64,000 nucleotides of DNA from Granulicella sibirica (GTDB lineage: Bacteria > Acidobacteriota > Terriglobia > Terriglobales > Acidobacteriaceae): the NCBI RefSeq assembly GCF_004115155.1, contig NZ_RDSM01000002.1:372001-436000 (forward strand), given 5' to 3'. This document shows, one piece after another, positions 59,837-64,000 of this stretch. The notes under the pieces were generated by a model. That model searched no databases and was not told the DNA's origin. It was given only the letters and a program-made list of their open reading frames with translations. Both the position numbers and the translations under genes were made by a program. The number at the start of each line of letters is the position of its first letter. Position 1 is the first letter of the stretch.

Positions 59837-61084
59837 GTGACTTTCTCCGTGCAAAGAAGAGATGATGCGGTTGGGATCTACCTCTCCGTGCCTTTCTGCA
59901 AGGCGAAGTGCAGCTTTTGCAACTTTGCGTCCGGCGTGTTCCCGGAGAGCCGGATAGAGGGTTACATCCAGAGGCTTTGCGCGGAGTTGCGGGGCGCGCG
60001 TGCCGCAGTGGATCGGCTTGGCGGGCGGCTGCCGGAGCGAGTGGATACGATTTACTTTGGCGGTGGAACTCCCAGTCTTTTGCAAGCGAACCACTTCGCC
60101 CAGGTGTTTCGGGTTTTGCATGAAGAGTTTTCGGTGGACGCGGACGCAGAAGTGACGCTCGAGGCCGCGCCTGGGCAGATGGATCACGTTGCACTCGAGG
60201 CAGCTATGCGGCTCGGGGTGAACCGGGTCAGCTTCGGGGTGCAGTCGTTTGTGGATGCGGAGTCGGCTGCGGTCGGTCGGCTGCATACGGGGGCGAAGTG
60301 CCGGGAAGAGATTGCCCGGATGGAGCGGATGGGGGTGGAGCGGCTGAGTCTCGATCTGATTGCGGGTCTTCCGCACCAGACGGGTGACAGTTGGGACTTT
60401 TCCGTGCGGGAGGCAGTCGAGACCGGTGTGGGGCATGTGAGTGTTTACCTGCTTGAAGTGGATGAGGACTCGCGGCTCGGGCGGGAGGCGATTGAGGGTG
60501 GAGTGAAGTACGGAGCGGGGGCGCTACCCTCGGAGGACGTGGCGGCGGAGTGGTATCTGGCTGCCTGCGAGAAGTTGGGAGCTGCGGGGCTGGCGCAGTA
60601 TGAGATTTCGAACTTTGCACGGGTGGGGCAGGCTTCGCGCCACAATTTGAAGTACTGGCATCGGCAGCCTTATCTCGGGGTTGGGCTGGATGCGCACTCG
60701 ATGCTGGTTTGTGACGGCGATGGTGGTGACGTGGCGGTTCGTTGGGCGAATACGGATGACATGGATGGATATATGGCTTCAGGGGTTCCGGCGCGCGGGG
60801 TGCAAGGGCTGACGGTGCTCGGGGCCGGAAGTCCTGAGGTGGATCGGATCGGGGTGGATGAGGCGTTTGAGGAGTCGTTTTTCCTAGGACTGCGGCTGAA
60901 TGAGGGGGTGGACCTGGGCTGGCTGCGGAACGAGTTTGGTGGGGTGAGGATGGATCAGGCGCTTGGCAGTTTGCGGGACGTCGAGGAGGCCGGGTTGGTG
61001 GAGCGGCGGGACTCGAGGGTTCGGCTTACGGCAAGTGGGCGGCTTGCCTCCAATGAAGTATTCAGCAGGCTACTGGTCGCCTAG
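59837..61084 (+). CDS. hemW: HemW-type radical SAM heme chaperone
   Basis: 415 residues. YLSVPFCKAKCSFCNF carries Cys21, Cys25 and Cys28 of the 4Fe-4S cluster. Next is VDTIYFGGGTPSLLQANHFA, then VNRVSFGVQSFVDAESAAVG and LSLDLIAGLPHQTGDSWDF. C-terminal HemW-specific helices are present (FFLGLRLNEGVDLGWLRNEF). HemW was long mislabelled HemN; it binds heme rather than making protoporphyrinogen, and the extra Cys characteristic of true HemN is not seen here. GTG start at 59837. Confidence 0.93.
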   Translation: MTFSVQRRDDAVGIYLSVPFCKAKCSFCNFASGVFPESRIEGYIQRLCAELRGARAAVDRLGGRLPERVDTIYFGGGTPSLLQANHFAQVFRVLHEEFSVDADAEVTLEAAPGQMDHVALEAAMRLGVNRVSFGVQSFVDAESAAVGRLHTGAKCREEIARMERMGVERLSLDLIAGLPHQTGDSWDFSVREAVETGVGHVSVYLLEVDEDSRLGREAIEGGVKYGAGALPSEDVAAEWYLAACEKLGAAGLAQYEISNFARVGQASRHNLKYWHRQPYLGVGLDAHSMLVCDGDGGDVAVRWANTDDMDGYMASGVPARGVQGLTVLGAGSPEVDRIGVDEAFEESFFLGLRLNEGVDLGWLRNEFGGVRMDQALGSLRDVEEAGLVERRDSRVRLTASGRLASNEVFSRLLVA

Positions 61085-61108
61085 GCGGTCGGCCCATAGG
61101 GAGGCTTG

Positions 61109-62197
61109 ATGTACGGATTGGGAACAGCGGTGGAGACGAAGCAGGTTGAGGGTCAGATCAGGCAGCCGGTGGATCTACGTAGTGACACGGTCACGAAGCC
61201 AACGGACGCGATGCGGGAGGCGATGGCTTCCGCTGAGGTGGGGGACGACGTGTACGGGGAAGACCCAACCGTCAACCGGCTGGAAGCGCGGGCGGCGGAG
61301 GTGTTCGGGCGCGAGGCGGCGCTTTTTGTGCCGACGGGGTCGATGGGGAACCAGATCGCGATTCGCCTGCATACGCAGCATGGGCAGGAGGTGATCTGCG
61401 AGGCCCGATCGCACGTGCTCGATTGGGAGATGGCGATGATGGCGGCTTTCTCCGGATGCCAGGCGCGGGCGGTGGCGGCGGAGCGAGGGATTCTGACGTG
61501 GGAGCATATCAAGCCGGCCATTGGGGCGAAGATCTACTATCGGGCGCAGACAGGGCTGATCTGTCTTGAGAACTCGCACAATATGGCGGGCGGGACGGTG
61601 ACGCCGGTGGAGGTAATGCGGGAGATATGGGATGGGGCGAAGGATGCTAGGCTGCCGGTACACCTGGATGGGGCGCGGGTTTTTAACGCGGCGACAGCAC
61701 TTGGGGTCTCAGTGGCGGAGTTGACGGAGGGGTTCGATACCGTAATGTTCTGCCTGTCGAAGGGGCTGGGAGCTCCGGTGGGGTCGATGCTGGTGGGCTC
61801 GGGTGAGGCGATCGAGCAGGCGAGGATGCATCGGAAGGCGCTGGGCGGTGGCATGCGGCAGGCCGGGGTGCTGGCTGCGGCAGGGCTAATCGCGCTGGAA
61901 GAGATGCCGGCGGTGCTGACGGCGGATCACGCCAATGCACGGATGCTGGCGGGGACGGTCGCACGGTTCAAGTCGGCGGAGATCGATCTTGGTGCAGTCC
62001 AGACGAATATTGTGATCTTTACGCTTGTCGGGAATGGAGATGCCGCGGCTTTTGTGGGAAGGCTGAAGGCGCGGGGGGTGCTGGCGAGTGCGACTGGGCC
62101 GCACGCGGTGCGGTTTGTGACGCACCATGATGTGACGCTGCGGGATTGTGAGCGGGCGGCTGGGGTGGTGGCGGAGGAGTTGGAGGGGTTGGGGTAG
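61109..62197 (+). CDS. ltaE: Low-specificity L-threonine aldolase
   Basis: 362 residues. PLP enzyme splitting threonine or allo-threonine to glycine and acetaldehyde. Marks are [74 protein letters not shown] (the PLP-nitrogen Asp), and the Schiff-base Lys in [17 protein letters not shown], then [25 protein letters not shown] precedes ATG 61109 closely (a TTG at 61106 is possible). Confidence 0.95.
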   Translation: MYGLGTAVETKQVEGQIRQPVDLRSDTVTKPTDAMREAMASAEVGDDVYGEDPTVNRLEARAAEVFGREAALFVPTGSMGNQIAIRLHTQHGQEVICEARSHVLDWEMAMMAAFSGCQARAVAAERGILTWEHIKPAIGAKIYYRAQTGLICLENSHNMAGGTVTPVEVMREIWDGAKDARLPVHLDGARVFNAATALGVSVAELTEGFDTVMFCLSKGLGAPVGSMLVGSGEAIEQARMHRKALGGGMRQAGVLAAAGLIALEEMPAVLTADHANARMLAGTVARFKSAEIDLGAVQTNIVIFTLVGNGDAAAFVGRLKARGVLASATGPHAVRFVTHHDVTLRDCERAAGVVAEELEGLG

Positions 62198-62255
62198 GAC
62201 TTTTGGGGACGTAGTTTCATTGACCGCCAAAGGCAACCGCCAAAAGCAAAGGAAA

Positions 62256-62294
62256 ACGCAGATTCCCTTCGGGAATGACAACCAAAAGGGGCAA
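62256..62294 (+). repeat. Intergenic repeat type C, copy 2
   Basis: ACGCAGATTCCCTTCGGGAA then TGACAACCAAAAGGGGCAA, matching 48621-48659. GATTCCCTTCGGGAATG is a palindrome with a TTC centre. It lies between the convergent ltaE and bshA genes. The surrounding 62198-62350 has AAGGCAAC/AAAAGC-type short repeats and no gene. Confidence 0.7.
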
Positions 62295-62350
62295 GGGCAA
62301 CTGCGAAGGCAAATAAACAAGGCTAGGGAGACGATTGAAGCGGCTTGGTT

Positions 62351-63511
62351 CTAGTGGCGGGATTCGGCGATGATTTTTTCGTAGAACTGCTCGTAGAGGG
62401 TGACGATGCTCGAGGCGCAGAAGTGCTTCTGGGCAGTTCGGCGGGCTGCTTCAGCCATCTGTCCAAGGCGTGAGGGGTTTTGGAAGAGGGCGATGGCGGC
62501 AGCTGCCATGGATTCGACGTCGCCGACGGAGAATAGGAGGCCGTTGACGCCATCTTCGATGAGCTCGGGGACTCCTCCTACGCGGGTGGCGATGGCGGGG
62601 ACGCGGCAGGCCATGGCTTCGAGGGCGGCGAGGCCAAAGGACTCCATCTCGGAGGGCATGAGCATCAGGTCCGCGAGGGGGAGTAGCTCGTTGACGTTGT
62701 CCTGCTTGCCGAGGAAGTGGGTGCGGTCCTGGACGCCGTACTTGCGCGCGAGGTGCTCGGCGATGGAGCGGTCGGGGCCGTCGCCGATGAGCATGAGGCG
62801 GGAGGGGATCTCCTTCGCTACACGGGCAAAGACTTCGACGACGTCGGCTACGCGCTTTACCGGCCGGAAATTGGAGAGGTGAACTAAGAGGCGCTCGTTT
62901 TCGGCGGCGTAGCGGGGGCGCATGTGGGCTACTTTTTCTGGGTCGCGGACGTAGACGTCGCAGTTGACGAAGTTGCGGATGACCTCGATGTGCTGGTGGA
63001 TGCCGAAGGCTTCGTAGGTGCGGTCGCGGAGATGGGCGGAGATGCTGGTGACGCCGTCGGACTCCTCGATGCCGAATTTTGTGATCGGGAGGTAGGAGGG
63101 ATCGAGGCCGACGAGGGTGATGTCGGTGCCGTGGAGGGTGGTGACGAAGGGGAGGTGAACGCCGCGGGCGGCGAGCATCTGGCGGGCGAGGTAGGCGGAG
63201 ACGGAATGGGGAATGGCGTAGTGGACATGGAGGAGGTCGAGTGAGTAGAACTCGGCGACCTCGGCCATGCGGGTGGCGAGAGCCAGGTCGTAAGGTGGGT
63301 GCTCGAAGAGGGGGTAATGGAAGACGGCGACTTCGTGAAAGTGGATGTTCTGCTCGCGGCCGGTTAGACGAAAGGGCTGGGAGGAAGTGATGAAGTGGAC
63401 CTCGTGTCCACGGGCGGCAAGCTCGATGCCGAGTTCGGTGGCGACAACTCCGGAGCCGCCGTACGTGGGGTAGCAGGTGATGCCGATGCGGCGGGGTGTT
63501 GCGGCGGGCAT
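62351..63511 (-). CDS. bshA: N-acetyl-alpha-D-glucosaminyl L-malate synthase
   Basis: 386 residues, GT4 glycosyltransferase that makes the GlcNAc-malate precursor of the thiol bacillithiol. Start PRRIGITCYPTYGGSGVVAT then ELGIELAARGHEVHFITSS is diagnostic; HVHYAIPHSVSAYLARQ, VTTLHGTDITLVGLDPSYLP, NFRPVKRVADVVEVFARVAK, and the C-terminal PSEMESFGLAALEAMACRVP with the E-x7-E UDP-sugar motif confirm it. bshB and bshC are not seen; the gene just upstream is a ChbG-type deacetylase. Confidence 0.95.
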   Translation of the reverse strand: MPAATPRRIGITCYPTYGGSGVVATELGIELAARGHEVHFITSSQPFRLTGREQNIHFHEVAVFHYPLFEHPPYDLALATRMAEVAEFYSLDLLHVHYAIPHSVSAYLARQMLAARGVHLPFVTTLHGTDITLVGLDPSYLPITKFGIEESDGVTSISAHLRDRTYEAFGIHQHIEVIRNFVNCDVYVRDPEKVAHMRPRYAAENERLLVHLSNFRPVKRVADVVEVFARVAKEIPSRLMLIGDGPDRSIAEHLARKYGVQDRTHFLGKQDNVNELLPLADLMLMPSEMESFGLAALEAMACRVPAIATRVGGVPELIEDGVNGLLFSVGDVESMAAAAIALFQNPSRLGQMAEAARRTAQKHFCASSIVTLYEQFYEKIIAESRH

Positions 63512-63565
63512 AGTGTTAGACCTCGCAGGGCGGGCGCTGCTGTGAGTGATTATTTCGCTGCTGCG

Positions 63566-64000
63566 TTACAGAACGTGTTCGTAGCCGGAGGCCGGGGTGA
63601 ACTGGCCGATCTCGCGAATGCGGCTGTATGGGCCAAGGCTTCCGTAGTGGATGAGTTCGGGTGGGGAAGGATTCTTCTGAAGATTTGGGATGTTGGTGAG
63701 AAGGGCTTCTCGTTCAACGTCGCGACTGTTACGTAGTCGGGTAGCGATCTTGGAAAGGGCCTCGTCGTTGTAACCGGGGTGGACGACGAGTTCCCAGGTT
63801 CCGGAGCTCGGAAGGGCCTCGAGGATCTGGGACAGAGTGGCGCTGGTGAGATCCCCGGTGGTGGATACGGCGGATGTGCCGTCGGTGGTGGCGACATTGG
63901 GAACGGTGGTCTGCAAGTGTGTGTCGAAGCGCCGGCGAAACGCGTGGTCAAGCACGCGAATTTCCAGACGGCGAAGAGCGGAGCCGTGGCCGAGAGCGAA
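63566..64000 (-). CDS. YdjC/ChbG-type carbohydrate deacetylase, start outside window
   Basis: The frame stays open to the right edge (residues before the first listed start read FALGHGSALRRLEIR), so the 5' end is missing and only about 144 residues are visible. SGTWELVVHPGYNDEALSKI (His-Pro-Gly is the family motif) and the TRLRNSRDVEREALLTNIPN stretch with its S-R-x-x-E pattern are the C-terminal part of the ChbG/HpnK family, which removes acetyl groups from N-acetyl sugars. It is likely co-transcribed with bshA, 54 bases further on. Confidence 0.75.
   Translation of the reverse strand, partial: FALGHGSALRRLEIRVLDHAFRRRFDTHLQTTVPNVATTDGTSAVSTTGDLTSATLSQILEALPSSGTWELVVHPGYNDEALSKIATRLRNSRDVEREALLTNIPNLQKNPSPPELIHYGSLGPYSRIREIGQFTPASGYEHVL

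Overview
The window is GC-rich chromosomal DNA, densely coded, and almost certainly from an acidobacterium (Acidobacteriota, Terriglobia). The main pointers are two TIGR03435-family proteins (1-848 and 50870-52087), a secreted DUF4142 protein, bacillithiol-type BshA, and many secreted TPR or low-complexity proteins. LpxB, a PagL-like lipid A deacylase and flagellar L- and P-ring genes show a Gram-negative envelope. No rRNA, tRNA, CRISPR array, prophage or intact insertion sequence was seen. The genus cannot be fixed from the sequence alone.

Layout. 1-9.8 kb: secreted or TPR proteins, a DinB-like protein, PspC, diaminopimelate decarboxylase (lysA), YebC, the PagL-like deacylase and glutamate formimidoyltransferase (ftcD). 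9.9-17.3 kb: a compact flagellar rod, ring and hook-junction cluster, flgF-flgG-flgA-flgH-flgI-flgJ(N-domain only)-flgM-flgN-flgK-flgL. A near-consensus sigma-28 promoter starts inside the flgJ stop codon and drives flgMNKL. 17.3-25.4 kb: a small conserved protein, a Tat-exported GH10 xylanase, dienelactone hydrolases, and rpsO-pnp with a strongly structured leader between them. 25.6-35.5 kb: inositol-phosphate synthase, engB, a SIS-domain sugar isomerase/deaminase, hydrolases, an M20 peptidase and a Uma2 nuclease, interspersed with palindromic intergenic repeats. 35.6-46.8 kb: dnaE, then a small accessory-looking patch (SnoaL-like, small membrane proteins, MarR), accA, a CPBP-type membrane protein, a 59-residue zinc-ribbon protein, an amidinotransferase-fold protein with its catalytic Cys changed to Ser, and pyrF. 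47-56.8 kb: a membrane protein, DUF4142, a catalytically dead M1-peptidase-like protein, TIGR03435, lpxB (no normal start codon), a response regulator and histidine kinase pair, a DUF1905 protein and a Gly/Ser/Thr-rich secreted protein. 56.8-64 kb: an ABC exporter, DUF1223, hemW, threonine aldolase, bshA and the 3' part of a YdjC/ChbG-type deacetylase that runs off the window.

How the parts work together. The flagellar block has the familiar early/late logic: structural rod and ring genes are followed by a FliA-dependent anti-sigma/chaperone/hook-junction operon. lpxB and the PagL-like gene concern lipid A. rpsO and pnp are arranged as in many bacteria, where pnp is controlled through an RNA leader. 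The most unusual items are the nested stem-loop upstream of pnp, the M1 pseudo-peptidase with TPR tail, the lpxB frame without ATG/GTG/TTG, and a family of roughly 50-base palindromic repeats in gaps between genes. I did not find a clear multi-gene defence or otherwise wholly new system.
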